The position numbers were made by a program, and so were the translations under genes. Shown here piece after piece: positions 9,372 through 19,009 of a stretch of DNA of 64,000 nt (position 1 is its first letter; each line of letters starts with the position of its first letter). The stretch comes from Carpediemonas membranifera (lineage: Eukaryota; Fornicata). Below the pieces are notes generated by a model. The model saw only the letters and a list, made by a program, of their open reading frames with translations. It ran no database searches and was not told where the DNA came from. The stretch is taken from contig JAHDYR010000038.1 in assembly GCA_019828565.1 (NCBI GenBank), positions 744,001-808,000 of the forward strand, read 5' to 3'.

Positions 9372-10769
9372 ATGAGCGGGGAAGAAGAGACTTGGGACCA
9401 AGATAAAGTGCTCGTAACGCTCGGAGAGACTTCTATTCCTCCAGCTGTCCCTCCAGCTCCCGAGGATCAGCTCGAAATGGTCACAAAAGCGGGTCCATCG
9501 CCAGTTCCAAACAGAAAACGTCCTACTAAGCGCCGCGTACCCGAATCCGAAGAGAAGAAGTCTGAAATACCCCCAGCAGTACCTAAGGACCGTTTTCCGT
9601 TCAACCCCTCGCAGGAGCAGTCTCACACCCTCCGCCTCAAGAATTTGGAGGAGGAAAACGAGCTCCTGAAGCAGGAGAACAGGACGCTCAAGCAGGAGAA
9701 CCGAGAGCTCCAGACGAAGCTTGCCCACCGTGACCGGGACCGGACTGAAAGGGAGACGTACCCAATGCGGAAGACAGACATCAAGACGGAGGTGTTCTGG
9801 AGGGGGAAGGTGTCGAACCTGGAGAAGGCGCTGCTGGAGGCGAACAACAAGCTCGAGGCCGGGGAACAGCAGATGGAGGTGGCCCAGGAGGCGTTTGAGC
9901 GGGCAAAGCGACTCCGCAAGTCCCTGGACGAGCGGGAGAAGGACCTCGAGAGACGGATAGCAGCCCTGGCCGCCCAGCAGAACACCCAGCCCGCTGTAGA
10001 CACCAGCAAGCTCGACTCATTGGCCAAGGAGAACGGGGAGCTGCACCACAAGCTGGGAGCCCTGCAGGAGAAGGCGCGGGGCCTGGCGACGGTGAATGAT
10101 GGCCTGGTAGAGAAGAACACGGTGCTGAAGGCCAGGGTGGCTGAGCTGCAGAGGCTGAACGCAGAGGCCAACCAGGCCGTGACCGAGCAGACTAAGCTGA
10201 CCCACGAGGCGGAAGAGAACGCGCGGCAGCTCAAGGAGCACTACCAGGGTCGGGTCAAGGCTGCGAAGGAGAACATCGAGAAGGCCGGCGGCATCGAGAA
10301 GAAGTTCAACGCTGTGATACACGGACTCAAGGACAAGCTCGACAAGGCTGCCCGGGACGGTGAGGCAGCGGTTGAGCGGGCCAAGGAGAAGGCGTGGGCG
10401 GAACGGGAGCAGGCTGTGGCAAAGGTCCAGTTCAAGCTCGAGGCCGCCCTGAACAAGCTGTCCGAGGCGGAACGGGGCCGGGGAGAGGCCGAGCTCGCCC
10501 TGAGGACGCTGAGGAACACACCACATGCCAGGAACGAGGCGGACATCGCCACCACGCTGGATCATGTGGTGAAGCGGCAGAACGCGCACGACGTCATGAT
10601 CCTCGCCGACGCCGAGCAGGAGGTCGAACGGGTCCGGGCTGAGCTCGCTAAGGTCGTGGAGCACAGCGGCGTCTTTATGAGGGAGGCCATGGACAAGATG
10701 GCGGACCTTGAGGCGTGGGGTACGAACGTTCATGCGTACTCCCGTCAGCTCGGAGAGGGGTTGACTTGA
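9372..10769 (+). CDS. Coiled-coil protein, unidentified
   Basis: A protein of about 465 aa. The first 100 residues are proline- and charge-rich (PPAVPPAPEDQ, KRPTKRRVPESEEKK). The rest, from about residue 90 to 440, is almost continuous coiled coil rich in E, K, Q, L and A with leucine heptads (LEEENELLKQENRTLKQENR). No catalytic motif is visible. I prefer the ATG at 9372 (MSGEEETWD) over an in-frame ATG at 9270, because the residues in between look like untranslated leader and the shorter form begins with an acidic, coding-like stretch. It shares a 283-bp divergent promoter with the Ctf4 gene. Cytoskeletal or basal-body roles are common for such proteins in flagellates, but nothing here shows one. 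Confidence 0.75.
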   Translation: MSGEEETWDQDKVLVTLGETSIPPAVPPAPEDQLEMVTKAGPSPVPNRKRPTKRRVPESEEKKSEIPPAVPKDRFPFNPSQEQSHTLRLKNLEEENELLKQENRTLKQENRELQTKLAHRDRDRTERETYPMRKTDIKTEVFWRGKVSNLEKALLEANNKLEAGEQQMEVAQEAFERAKRLRKSLDEREKDLERRIAALAAQQNTQPAVDTSKLDSLAKENGELHHKLGALQEKARGLATVNDGLVEKNTVLKARVAELQRLNAEANQAVTEQTKLTHEAEENARQLKEHYQGRVKAAKENIEKAGGIEKKFNAVIHGLKDKLDKAARDGEAAVERAKEKAWAEREQAVAKVQFKLEAALNKLSEAERGRGEAELALRTLRNTPHARNEADIATTLDHVVKRQNAHDVMILADAEQEVERVRAELAKVVEHSGVFMREAMDKMADLEAWGTNVHAYSRQLGEGLT

Positions 10770-10850
10770 CTCGGTTCAGAGTCATGATGGTATGTATAAT
10801 GTAGATATACGCGTGGGATTTACCATAAACATAGGGCCGCATGTTAATAC

Positions 10851-11546
10851 TCACTTCATGCCCTTTCTCCCCTCCTTGCACCACAGTCGGGCGGGGCAGA
10901 TGTCGCACTTGGGCTTCCGGGGCTGGCACACTGTCTGGCCGTACCCCACGAGGAGCGGGTTGATCTCAGCCCAGCAGTCCTTAGGCAACCAGTCCTCGAG
11001 GTCCTTCATGGTCTCGATGGGTGTCTTCGTCTTAACCCAGCCTAGTCGGTTCGTGATCCGGTGGACGTGCGTGTCGACCGACACACCTACTGTGATGTTG
11101 TGACAGATCTGCAGGGCCAGGTGAGCCATCTTGGGGCCAACTCCGGGGAATGCTATGAGTTCCCGCAGCGTGTCTGGGACCTTGCCGTCGTGCTGTGTCG
11201 CCAGGAGCTCCGCCGTCTGCTTGATATGCTTGGCCTTCGTGCGGTGGAAGCCGACCTTCTTGATCTTCTCGTCGAGTTCCTCCTCAGTCCACTTGCGGAC
11301 GACCTCGAGCGTCAGGCCGTCGGGTGCGCTCTTTAACTCGGTCATCACGGCACTGTTGGTGATGTCCTTCGTCTGTGATGAGAGCATAAGGCTGAAAAGC
11401 GTCTGGAAGTCCTGCTCGTCCTTGGGGGCCTTTGCATCCGCTGCTGTGTGCACGCCCATGGAGTCCACGGCCGCCTTGTGCTCCTCGCGGTACTTGCTGA
11501 TCGCTTCCCATGCATCGTAGAAGCCTGATGGCAGTTTCTTGCTCAT
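10851..11546 (-). CDS. NTH1: Endonuclease III (NTH1-type DNA glycosylase/AP lyase)
   Basis: A 231-aa base-excision-repair enzyme that removes oxidised pyrimidines and nicks the abasic site. The helix-hairpin-helix motif is at about residues 132-140 (AFPGVGPKMA), with the catalytic Lys at about 139. The catalytic Asp is in SVDTHVHR, at about 158. The C terminus carries the [4Fe-4S] cluster ligands C207, C214, C217 and C223 in the canonical C-x6-C-x2-C-x5-C spacing. Length matches bacterial Nth (about 211 aa) plus a short N-terminal extension and is shorter than human NTHL1. No clear organelle presequence is seen, so nuclear action is likely. It is tail-to-tail with the coiled-coil gene ending at 10769. 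Confidence 0.95.
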   Translation of the reverse strand: MSKKLPSGFYDAWEAISKYREEHKAAVDSMGVHTAADAKAPKDEQDFQTLFSLMLSSQTKDITNSAVMTELKSAPDGLTLEVVRKWTEEELDEKIKKVGFHRTKAKHIKQTAELLATQHDGKVPDTLRELIAFPGVGPKMAHLALQICHNITVGVSVDTHVHRITNRLGWVKTKTPIETMKDLEDWLPKDCWAEINPLLVGYGQTVCQPRKPKCDICPARLWCKEGRKGMK

Positions 11547-11693
11547 TGCTGTTTTGATTTGTCCACGGCAACGGTGGTGCCTTGCAGGTGCCGTTGGAAA
11601 ATGACGCGATCATATCTGGCGCTCGAGGCCACCCAAACCGCCACACCACCCACCGCCCGACTAATAGCAAGTATTTAAACCGCACTGGTTACC

Positions 11694-12667
11694 CTAGACG
11701 TCCTCTTTCTTCTCGGACACGGCCGCAGCGGGAGGCGGGGAGAGAGCCTGCTGCTGCATCTTGATCTTGATGTAGCTGTACGAGAAGATGCCGCCCAGTG
11801 TCAGCATGATGCCGACCACAACCTTCCACGTGAGAGGATCGCCAAAGACGATGAACGCGACGCAGTAGTTGAGGACGGTCTTGACGTGGGACGCGACATT
11901 GTACGTGACAGCGTTGGTCCGGCCGATGATGAGGAAGATGGTGATGTTCACAGCGAACGAGAGGCAGCAGGACAGGAGCAGCATGGACCCCGACGTGGCG
12001 TCGAGACCGGTCATGACAATGTCCTTGGGTGAGTCGAACAGAGGGAAGATGAAGAGCAGGATGAACATGGACATGGGTACCTGGTACAGCAGGAGCTGGG
12101 AGGAGGAGGCCTGGAGGGATTTCTGGCGGACACCCGACCAGACCTGGTAAAACGACGTCGAGATGACAGCAGACACTCCGGCAATGACGCCAATCGGGTT
12201 CATCTGGATAGAGTCGACGGTGCAGATACCGATGCCGAGGCATATGGCGCCGAGGCAGTACCACATGGAGGCTGTGAGCTTCTTCTTGTAGATGAAGACC
12301 TCAATGATGGCAACGGTTGGTGTGACCATGATCTTCATCGTCTGGTAGAACCCCACCTGGTTGTACTGCAGCGACAGGTTGTTGAGCACCACGTAGCCGC
12401 AGAAGGCGAGGCTGAGCGGGAGCACGGCGAGCATGCTGAGCTTCTTCGGGTGGAACAGGCCCACTTTGGCACACAGGGCTAGGCCACTGAATGTGAATAT
12501 GAAGTGGAGGAAGGTGATGAATGTCGGGAAGGGGAAGGCGTTGAATACTGCGTGAGAGTGCTGGATCTCAACAGACCTACCTTGTTCACGGCAATAATCA
12601 GCACAGAACTGAATGTGTTGGCAGCAATAAAGCTAAGCGTCACTGCATTCTTCTGCAGGACGTCCAT
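11694..12667 (-). CDS. SLC35-type sugar-phosphate/nucleotide-sugar transporter
   Basis: Two exons, complement(join(11694..12547,12577..12667)), give a 314-aa protein. The 29-nt intron (12548-12576) starts GTCTGT and ends CTCACGCAG. Joining it restores the family's first-helix motif VNKVVFNAFPFPTFIT, which neither frame shows alone. About ten hydrophobic segments follow, with the triose-phosphate-transporter/SLC35E pattern of paired repeats and a short Lys/Pro tail. Such proteins exchange nucleotide sugars or sugar phosphates across Golgi, ER or plastid-derived membranes. Substrate cannot be read from sequence. The start at 12667 (MDVLQKN) is the first ATG; the frame extends upstream only through non-ATG codons. 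Confidence 0.88.
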
Positions 12668-12857
12668 TGCTCGAGTTTCGGTAACTGGAATCGTCTCCAA
12701 CTTTCGTCAGACGAATCCGGATCTGGGGTCGAGAGGCAGCGGGGAGCATTGCCCAGGGTCACTAGCCGGGAGACAGGCATACAGACACTGAGAGAGATCT
12801 TTATAATCAGTACCGACCGACCAAACGGTCATATCTACATCATCTACAGCTACACAA

Positions 12858-14720
12858 CTACGTCGGCAACCCGTGGGCACCCACCGCGTCGTCCAGCCCT
12901 ATGCCCCGCACGAGGGTAGCCAGCCCTCCCTTGAACCCCCGCATGAACGCCGCGGTCAGGTCGGACGTCTCCCCGCCGGCCTTCTCCTTCTTCTCCTTCT
13001 CCTTGGTCTTTTCCTTGGTCTTGGCGGGTTCTGCGGTGCTGGGCTCAGCGAACCTCACTGTGCCCGGCGTCGTCTCCCCCGGCTTGGTCCGGGCCGACTT
13101 CAGTGCGGACTTGAGGGGGGCGGGGGTGGGCTTGAGGGCGATCGGTGGGACCTTGGGGGTGATGGTGGCGGCCTTAGGGGTGATGGAAACAGCTTTGGGC
13201 GTAATCACAGCGGCCTTGGGTGTAATAACCGCTGCTTTAGGTGTTATGGATGCCGTCTTTGGTGTGATCACTGCCTTGGGCGTTATGGCCACGGGTTTCG
13301 GTGTTATCGCCGACTTCGCAGGGATCGCCGACTTTGGCGTGACCGTCGGCTTCAGCTTCGGGTTCACCGGCGCTTTCTTCGGATTCACCTTCGGAGTCGC
13401 CAGCTTCGCCTTGGGCTGGGTCTTCGCCTGCTCCCGAGCAAGCCGCACGGCCTCCAGCGCCTTGTCCACACTGCTGACGACCGGCTTGGCTGGGGTCCGG
13501 CGGACTGTCGGCGTCGGGGCGGGCTCGGGGGCAGACTCCTGGGTGCCGTCATCCTCAGGCTTGTCCCCGATAGTCGGCTCCACGGGTGCCCGCCGTGCCC
13601 GCACCTTGGGCGTCGCCGCCTTCACTTCATCATCCCGCTTCTGCCGCGCTGCCGCCGCCCGCGCCAAGATGTCTGTCGACTTCAGCAGCTCGGCGGCGGT
13701 GGGGACACGCTGGGGTGACCTATTGCGCGTCACTGCAGGGGTGGTAGGCTCAGCATCGCCATAGTCGGGCCGCCTCGACTCGGTGACTTTGACCATCAAC
13801 TCGAGTGGAGTCAGATCCGGGTCGGACCCTAGTTTCCGGCAAATTGCCCCTTTGTCACTGCCAGCGAGCAGGCTGGCTGCTCCCAGCATCAGCGGGGCCG
13901 GCTCCGCACGCTTGGCCTCCGCCTCTGCCTCGCCTCTGGGCACCAGCAGCGCCTCCTTGCCCGCCCCAATGGCCTCCAGCAGCCCCACCACCGCCTCGAT
14001 GATGACGCGGCCCTGTTCGAGGGTCGGTCGCCGCACGGTCTCGCCGACGACACTGAGGACAACTGCTCTGGGCACATGCAGGGTCTGGCCCATGAAGGAG
14101 ACCGCGAGGACAGGGCCCGGGGCCACGGTGCAGCCTAGTCGACCCCACTTGTCAGCGACGGCCTCGGCGTCCTCGTCGGATTTCCCGATGACGGTGGCCC
14201 GGCCCAGGGGTGTGACGAAGACCTGATCCATCGACCTGACCCTGCCCTGCGTGGTGTACTGGGCGATATGTGGCGCTACTTCTATCTGAACGACGCCCGT
14301 GCCGTCGGGGGAGAACCCGAGCTCGAATGCAGGCGACCTCGTCGTTCCCGCTGCTAGCGGCGTGTAGATGAAGCCGACGGTGGACTTCCTAAGGCCTCTA
14401 GAGGAGATGAACTCAACTGCCGCCGCCTCTATGACCGTGGCCAGGTGCTGGCCGGCCAACTCGGACGCCTGGGATGAGGAAGAGAGCTCGATATGCACTA
14501 CGGCTAGTTTCTTCAGCAGGGCCGTGTGCTTTGGCTTGGTTAGCTTTGGGGATAGCGCGCATATGCCTGAAGTGGTCCCGATGATACCAATGAAGCCGCT
14601 CAAGGCTAGTATGTCCCTTCCACCGGTGAGTTCGCGCTCAGCATCGTCCTCTTCTCCATACCAGACAAACTCGTACTCATAGAACTGCGATGAGACGTGG
14701 TACGCCGTCACTTGGCTCAT
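12858..14720 (-). CDS. Unknown protein with tandem ITPKA repeats
   Basis: A protein of about 620 aa, not recognised. The N-terminal 260 residues are a mixed hydrophobic/polar region that looks globular, with several beta-strand-like stretches. From about residue 330 onward the chain is low complexity and strongly basic. It includes a run of imperfect 7-9-residue repeats of the form (A/V)xITPKA, at about 13130-13330, with many TPK and PKP motifs, then an acidic/Lys-rich segment and a hydrophobic end. TPK motifs are potential sites for proline-directed kinases and the region could bind DNA or microtubules; both points are inference. The ATG at 14720 (MSQVTAY) is preferred because the longer frame starts at GTG. 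Its head-to-head neighbour is EF-1 beta, 293 bp away. Confidence 0.75.
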   Translation of the reverse strand: MSQVTAYHVSSQFYEYEFVWYGEEDDAERELTGGRDILALSGFIGIIGTTSGICALSPKLTKPKHTALLKKLAVVHIELSSSSQASELAGQHLATVIEAAAVEFISSRGLRKSTVGFIYTPLAAGTTRSPAFELGFSPDGTGVVQIEVAPHIAQYTTQGRVRSMDQVFVTPLGRATVIGKSDEDAEAVADKWGRLGCTVAPGPVLAVSFMGQTLHVPRAVVLSVVGETVRRPTLEQGRVIIEAVVGLLEAIGAGKEALLVPRGEAEAEAKRAEPAPLMLGAASLLAGSDKGAICRKLGSDPDLTPLELMVKVTESRRPDYGDAEPTTPAVTRNRSPQRVPTAAELLKSTDILARAAAARQKRDDEVKAATPKVRARRAPVEPTIGDKPEDDGTQESAPEPAPTPTVRRTPAKPVVSSVDKALEAVRLAREQAKTQPKAKLATPKVNPKKAPVNPKLKPTVTPKSAIPAKSAITPKPVAITPKAVITPKTASITPKAAVITPKAAVITPKAVSITPKAATITPKVPPIALKPTPAPLKSALKSARTKPGETTPGTVRFAEPSTAEPAKTKEKTKEKEKKEKAGGETSDLTAAFMRGFKGGLATLVRGIGLDDAVGAHGLPT

Positions 14721-15013
14721 CCACGTCACCGCCGGCCTGCTGGGTCGGTCGGGCAGTTTAGCGCTGGTGCCGCCCCACTGGCCATGGACTGCGACATGAT
14801 AGTCAATACTACATGACGGCCAATCTGGTCTGGTTTTCTAAAGGGCAGTAGTTGTTACCTTGTCTTGGACGCGAGCTAATCGGTCGCGCCATAATAACAA
14901 TTAGCGCCAAGGCTGCATCATACGACACCATCGCCCCTACCCCACCCCCTTCCGTCCTCTGGTTTTGTCGTCCAATTTTTCTTGCAAAAAAGTTTTCAGC
15001 GAGGATCATCAGC

Positions 15014-15682
15014 ATGCAGCTCACTGACCTTAAGGCTATCAACGAGTTCCTCACCGAGAACTCCTTCTTCGGCAAGTCTGTTGTCCCCAACAGTGACGAT
15101 GTCAAGCTTTTCCACACCCTCGCTCGTTGCGCCCACGAGTACGCTCAGTACCCCGCTCTCGTACGCTGGATGAAGGCCATGACTGCTCTTTCCATGGAGG
15201 AGATCCACTTCGTCGCCACTGCCGAGAAGTCCGTCTTCGAGACCGAGAAGAAGGTCGAGGCTGAGGCCGAGGAGGAGGAGGACAGCGACATGGATCTGTT
15301 CGGCTCCGACTCCGAGGATTCCGAGGCTGAGCGCCTGTTTGAGGAGCGCGCCAAGGCTGCCCAGGCCCGCATCGATGCCCGTAACGCCGCCAAGGGCAAG
15401 GACTCTGTCGCCAAGTCCATGATCATCCTCAAGATCGCCCCCTACGAGGCTGACTGCGACCTCAACGTTCTCGTCGAGCAGATCAAGGAGAAGATCACCA
15501 AGGAGGGCTGCGTCTGGGGTGAGCACAAGCTCGAGGACGTCGCGTTCGGTGTCAAGAACATCGTCCTGCCCGCGACCATTGTCGATGATCTCGTCGGGAC
15601 GGACGAGCTTTGTGAGGAAATTGAGGATGCCTTTGAAGATGACGTTCAGTCTGCTACCGTCATCGCTTTCAACAAGCTCTAA
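15014..15682 (+). CDS. Elongation factor 1 beta (guanine exchange subunit)
   Basis: A 222-aa protein that reloads eEF1A with GTP during cytoplasmic translation elongation. The N-terminal 60 residues are the short helical domain. A central acidic stretch (EAEEEEDSDMDLFGSDSEDSE, about residues 83-103) includes the DLFGSD motif typical of EF-1 beta/delta. The last 90 residues form the exchange domain, beginning MIILKIAPYEAD and ending ATVIAFNKL, close to the canonical end of the family. The ATG at 15014 is the first in a coding-like context. A pyrimidine-rich motif, TCCAATTTTTCTTGCA, lies at 14971-14986 and recurs upstream of Rab2. The TAA stop overlaps AGTAAA (15682-15687). Confidence 0.96.
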   Translation: MQLTDLKAINEFLTENSFFGKSVVPNSDDVKLFHTLARCAHEYAQYPALVRWMKAMTALSMEEIHFVATAEKSVFETEKKVEAEAEEEEDSDMDLFGSDSEDSEAERLFEERAKAAQARIDARNAAKGKDSVAKSMIILKIAPYEADCDLNVLVEQIKEKITKEGCVWGEHKLEDVAFGVKNIVLPATIVDDLVGTDELCEEIEDAFEDDVQSATVIAFNKL

Positions 15683-15792
15683 GTAAAGGGAGCGCACGTG
15701 CAGTTTATGTCAAATCTCAGTCACCCCACATCAGCTGTTATCCCTCATCCCAAGGCTCCCAACCCCACTACCCATCAGTGTTTATATACGCA

Positions 15793-16719
15793 TTAGTGCT
15801 TGGACATGGCCGGGGTACTAACCGCGGCCGACCTGGGTTTCCTGACCATGAAGAACATCTTCGGGGCCATCTTCAGTCCAAGCACGCGCCGTGCCCCGTT
15901 AGGGACCAGTTCAAACCCGAAGCGGCCGTAGAATGAGGTAAGCCCCTTGTTGGTCGCCTCGAGGTAGCAGGGGACATTGAGCCCGTCCGCCTGCTCGGTT
16001 ATCGCCCGCATCAGGGCTGATCCGACGCCTTTCCCCCGGCACGCGCTGCTGGCGGCCACCATGACGATGTAAAGGTGCTCGGTATCCCCCATGATCTCGT
16101 CATGCTGCTCGGCCAGCCACTCGTTGACGTGCATGTTAGCACCGTATCTGGCGAGCAGGGGCCGGTGCTTCCGGTTGAACAAACCGCTGAGGAAAAGCCG
16201 GTAGAAGGGCCAGACGTTCCTCCACCGGTACAGCTCGTGGTTGCGGGCCTCGGCCTGCTCGCTGTGGAGGTATGTTAGGGAGCCGATGAGCTTGCGGGTC
16301 TTGTTGTCGATCACGGTGATGACGTTGCCGGTGGCATCCATCGTCCGCTCCTCGACGTCGACCACGGCCTCTAAGAGGGCCCTCGTGGTCTCGGTAGACG
16401 GCTCGTTGTCTGACTCGTTGCCAGACGAGTCGGAAAGCTCCACGGACGAATCTGAAGTTTCGCCTGGAGAGGGTGCGTTGCCGGACCGACCAGAGCGGTT
16501 ATCGGACGAGCCCACGGCTTTGCCTGATGAAGAAGCATCCTCATCAGGCGAGTTGGTATTTCGTTCCTCGATTTTATCGGGAGAAACCTCATCAACTTCC
16601 GAGTTTGCGAGGAAATTATAGAACGCGTCACTTTGGAACTCATCAACAATGAGTTGCTTCTGCGCCTCTCTCTGCTTTTCGTTTGCGATGTTGAAAATTA
16701 AGCTAAATTCTGAAGGCAT
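15793..16719 (-). CDS. GNAT-family N-acetyltransferase, substrate unknown
   Basis: A protein of about 308 aa. The N-terminal half is low complexity, rich in S, D, E and G (about residues 50-125), and probably disordered. The C-terminal 170 residues form a GNAT fold. Motif A reads CRGKGVGSAL, the acetyl-CoA pyrophosphate-binding loop, after a predicted beta-4 strand (LYIVMVAAS). The family's C-terminal YGRFGFELV follows. It resembles the general GNAT proteins found near yeast/fungal MPR-like enzymes. The acceptor cannot be inferred. An in-frame ATG at 16803 exists, but only 20 bp separate it from the stop of GNA1, so the ATG at 16719 (MPSEFSL) is the likelier start. Confidence 0.82.
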   Translation of the reverse strand: MPSEFSLIFNIANEKQREAQKQLIVDEFQSDAFYNFLANSEVDEVSPDKIEERNTNSPDEDASSSGKAVGSSDNRSGRSGNAPSPGETSDSSVELSDSSGNESDNEPSTETTRALLEAVVDVEERTMDATGNVITVIDNKTRKLIGSLTYLHSEQAEARNHELYRWRNVWPFYRLFLSGLFNRKHRPLLARYGANMHVNEWLAEQHDEIMGDTEHLYIVMVAASSACRGKGVGSALMRAITEQADGLNVPCYLEATNKGLTSFYGRFGFELVPNGARRVLGLKMAPKMFFMVRKPRSAAVSTPAMSKH

Positions 16720-16823
16720 GATCGAATGTCGGTGGTTTGCTGTTTTTGAAACGAATGTTTCCGTTCGTACAATCAGTTGATTAGATTGATTTGATTGAAT
16801 CATTTTTCTCAGATTTACTGAAT

Positions 16824-17390
16824 CTAGTTCAGGATTGAGGCGGCGGCGGAGGCGTTGAAGGACTTGTAGTAGACCGCCATCTCGGCCTCGCGTTGATTCA
16901 TACCACAGCGCTCGTAGAAGCCGACGTTCTTGTCGCTGCAGGCGAGGATGGTTTTGTAGCAGCCCATCTCACGGCCGATTTCGATGAGGGTCTTAACGAT
17001 GACCTTACCCAGACCACGACCGCGGAAGGCGGTGTCGACGACGATGTCCTCGATGTGGCCGACGAGGGAGCCGCCACGGATAAGCTTGGGTTCCGCGAAG
17101 ATGGTGCCAGAAGCGACGACCTTGCCGGTGATGGTGGACTCGACCACGAGGACGGCGTGAAGGGGGTTCGTCTCGGACCAGTGAAGGAAGTGGTAGTATC
17201 GCTCGAACGTCATCTCGGGGGCATCAGTGAGCTGGGCAAGGAGCTGCGTGTGGTCCTTGTAGAAGTCCTGCTGGGAGGCCATGCGGATTATCAGATCCGT
17301 GCCCAGATTCTGCGTGAAATCGTACGTGAAATGAGCGCTTTCGAACTGGCGCGTCGTTTCGCTAATGAAATGGGAGTTTTCGGTTTGCAT
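16824..17390 (-). CDS. GNA1: Glucosamine-6-phosphate N-acetyltransferase
   Basis: A 188-aa GNAT enzyme that acetylates glucosamine-6-phosphate with acetyl-CoA, a cytosolic step of UDP-GlcNAc synthesis. GNA1 hallmarks are present in order: VGHIEDIVVD, the acetyl-CoA loop FRGRGLGKVIV, GCYKTILACSDKN, and FYERCGM near the C terminus. Length fits yeast Gna1 (159 aa) and human GNPNAT1 (184 aa). UDP-GlcNAc feeds N-glycans, GPI anchors and, in cyst-forming relatives, wall polymers. Its stop TAG (16824-16826) is followed by AGTAAA on the coding strand (16814-16819). A salvage enzyme of the same pathway, GlcNAc kinase, lies at 50862-51837. Confidence 0.93.
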   Translation of the reverse strand: MQTENSHFISETTRQFESAHFTYDFTQNLGTDLIIRMASQQDFYKDHTQLLAQLTDAPEMTFERYYHFLHWSETNPLHAVLVVESTITGKVVASGTIFAEPKLIRGGSLVGHIEDIVVDTAFRGRGLGKVIVKTLIEIGREMGCYKTILACSDKNVGFYERCGMNQREAEMAVYYKSFNASAAASILN

Positions 17391-17632
17391 TGCTATTCTT
17401 TGCTATTGTTGCTGAGTTGTGAGTGGCGTTACGATGTCACTGCTTGAGAGTACGTAGTGAAGATGTCACAAGGGGCATTTGCCGTAAAATGCACCGCGAA
17501 TTCCGGGCCATGCGGCTGCCCCACGCCATGGTAGGGCTGGCTGGCCTTCCTTCAGATCCAGCAGACATACAGCTATCCGAAATTATTTTTACAATCTGCG
17601 AGATATCGGGCGAATCAGCGATATACAGTAAA

Positions 17633-19009
17633 TCACTGCCGCGGGCTATACGTAGTGTGGAGCAGCTCGTGGGCCTCGTGACTGCCGGGGGCGCCACCAA
17701 GCATGGACGCGTACAGCCGCTGGAGAGTGTCGTTCTCCTGGGACTTGCGGTGGCCCTTGGACCTGTCGATGCTGTAGAGGCCCTCGGCCCGCTTCGGAAC
17801 GTTCTTCTTGAAGGCCTTGCCCTTGGGCATCCCGCCGCCGCCGACACAGCCGCCGGGGCAGGCCATGACTTCAACAAAGTCGAACTTATCGCCAGCCTTG
17901 ATGCGCTTGATGAGCTTGGCGATGTTGTCGCCGCCGCTGACGACCGCGACCTTCAGCTCCTTGCCGTCGAGCGCCACCGTCGCCTCCTTGATGCCGGCCT
18001 TTCCAGGGCGGACGGCTCCGTCAAACTCTACGTTGGGGGCGGGCTTGCCAGTGGCAGCCTCGTGAGCGAAACGGAGAGCAGCCTCCATCACGCCACCGGA
18101 CGCGCCGAAGATGTCACCGCCGCCGGTCGACTCGCCGAAGAACTCGTCAAAGTCTGCTGCCGGGAGGGCCTTGAGGTCGACCTTCTCGGCAGTGAGCATG
18201 CGGCCGAACTCGCGAACGGTGCAGACCTCATCGATGTCGCCAGAGAGCTGCTCGCGCTTGATCTCGTCCTTCTTGGCGGTGCAAGGCATGAATGAGACAA
18301 GGTAAATGTCCTCGGGCTTGACACCGAGCACCTGGCTGAACTTGTGGCGAATAACAGCGCCAGCCATGCCTTGGGGCGAGCGACAGGAGGAGAGGTTGGG
18401 GATGAGCTCCGGGTAGACCTTCTCGACCATGTTGACCCAGCCGGGGCAGCAGCTAGTAAACATCGTGCCCTGGCCCAGCCGGGAGAGCAGCTCGGTGCCC
18501 TCCTCCATGATGGTCAGGTCGGCACCGGTGTTGGTGTCGAAGACATAGTCGAATCCGAAGGCCTTGAGGGCGGCTACCATCTGGCCGGTTGAGTCGGTGC
18601 CCGCGGGGAGGTCGGCCTCCTCGGAGATGCCGACGCGGACGGATGGGGCGGTGATGGCGACACAGATCTTGCCGTTCTTGTTCTTGTTCTTGAGGGTCTC
18701 GAGGACTGTCTTGGAGGCGTCCTTCTCGTAGAGGCAGTCGACTGGACAAACGACGGCGCACTGGCCGCAAGAGATGCAGTTAGTGTCCTTGAGAGGGGCG
18801 TTACCGACAGTGATCGGGGGTTCGGGATCGTCGGATTCCTCGTATACGTTGAGAGACTGGCTCTCGCACGCATCCACGCAGCGATCGCAGAAGATGCACT
18901 TGGCGTAGTCCCTCATGATCGAATTCGAGGAGGCGTCCGTCATCATCGCGGACAGAGTCCGGGGGAATAGCGTAGAGGCTGAAAAGGACTGAGTGAGGGC
19001 TGAAAGCAT
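17633..19009 (-). CDS. [FeFe]-hydrogenase
   Basis: A 458-aa iron hydrogenase that reduces protons to H2 with electrons from ferredoxin. Residues 38-48 (CIFCDRCVDAC) and 78-88 (CISCGQCAVVC) form a bacterial-type double [4Fe-4S] ferredoxin module. The H-cluster motifs are intact: L1 TSCCPGW (about 185-191), L2 MPCTAKKDE (about 241-249) and L3 MACPGGCVGGGG (about 382-393). FGASGGVMEA lies at 301-310. There is no NADH-binding or flavodoxin fusion. The first 30 residues (MLSALTQSFSASTLF) are hydroxylated, lack acidic residues and contain Arg17, so they could act as a hydrogenosome/MRO presequence. An internal Met at residue 22 or 23 could give a cytosolic form. The C-terminal 60 residues extend beyond the catalytic domain. 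Confidence 0.96.
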   Translation of the reverse strand: MLSALTQSFSASTLFPRTLSAMMTDASSNSIMRDYAKCIFCDRCVDACESQSLNVYEESDDPEPPITVGNAPLKDTNCISCGQCAVVCPVDCLYEKDASKTVLETLKNKNKNGKICVAITAPSVRVGISEEADLPAGTDSTGQMVAALKAFGFDYVFDTNTGADLTIMEEGTELLSRLGQGTMFTSCCPGWVNMVEKVYPELIPNLSSCRSPQGMAGAVIRHKFSQVLGVKPEDIYLVSFMPCTAKKDEIKREQLSGDIDEVCTVREFGRMLTAEKVDLKALPAADFDEFFGESTGGGDIFGASGGVMEAALRFAHEAATGKPAPNVEFDGAVRPGKAGIKEATVALDGKELKVAVVSGGDNIAKLIKRIKAGDKFDFVEVMACPGGCVGGGGMPKGKAFKKNVPKRAEGLYSIDRSKGHRKSQENDTLQRLYASMLGGAPGSHEAHELLHTTYSPRQ

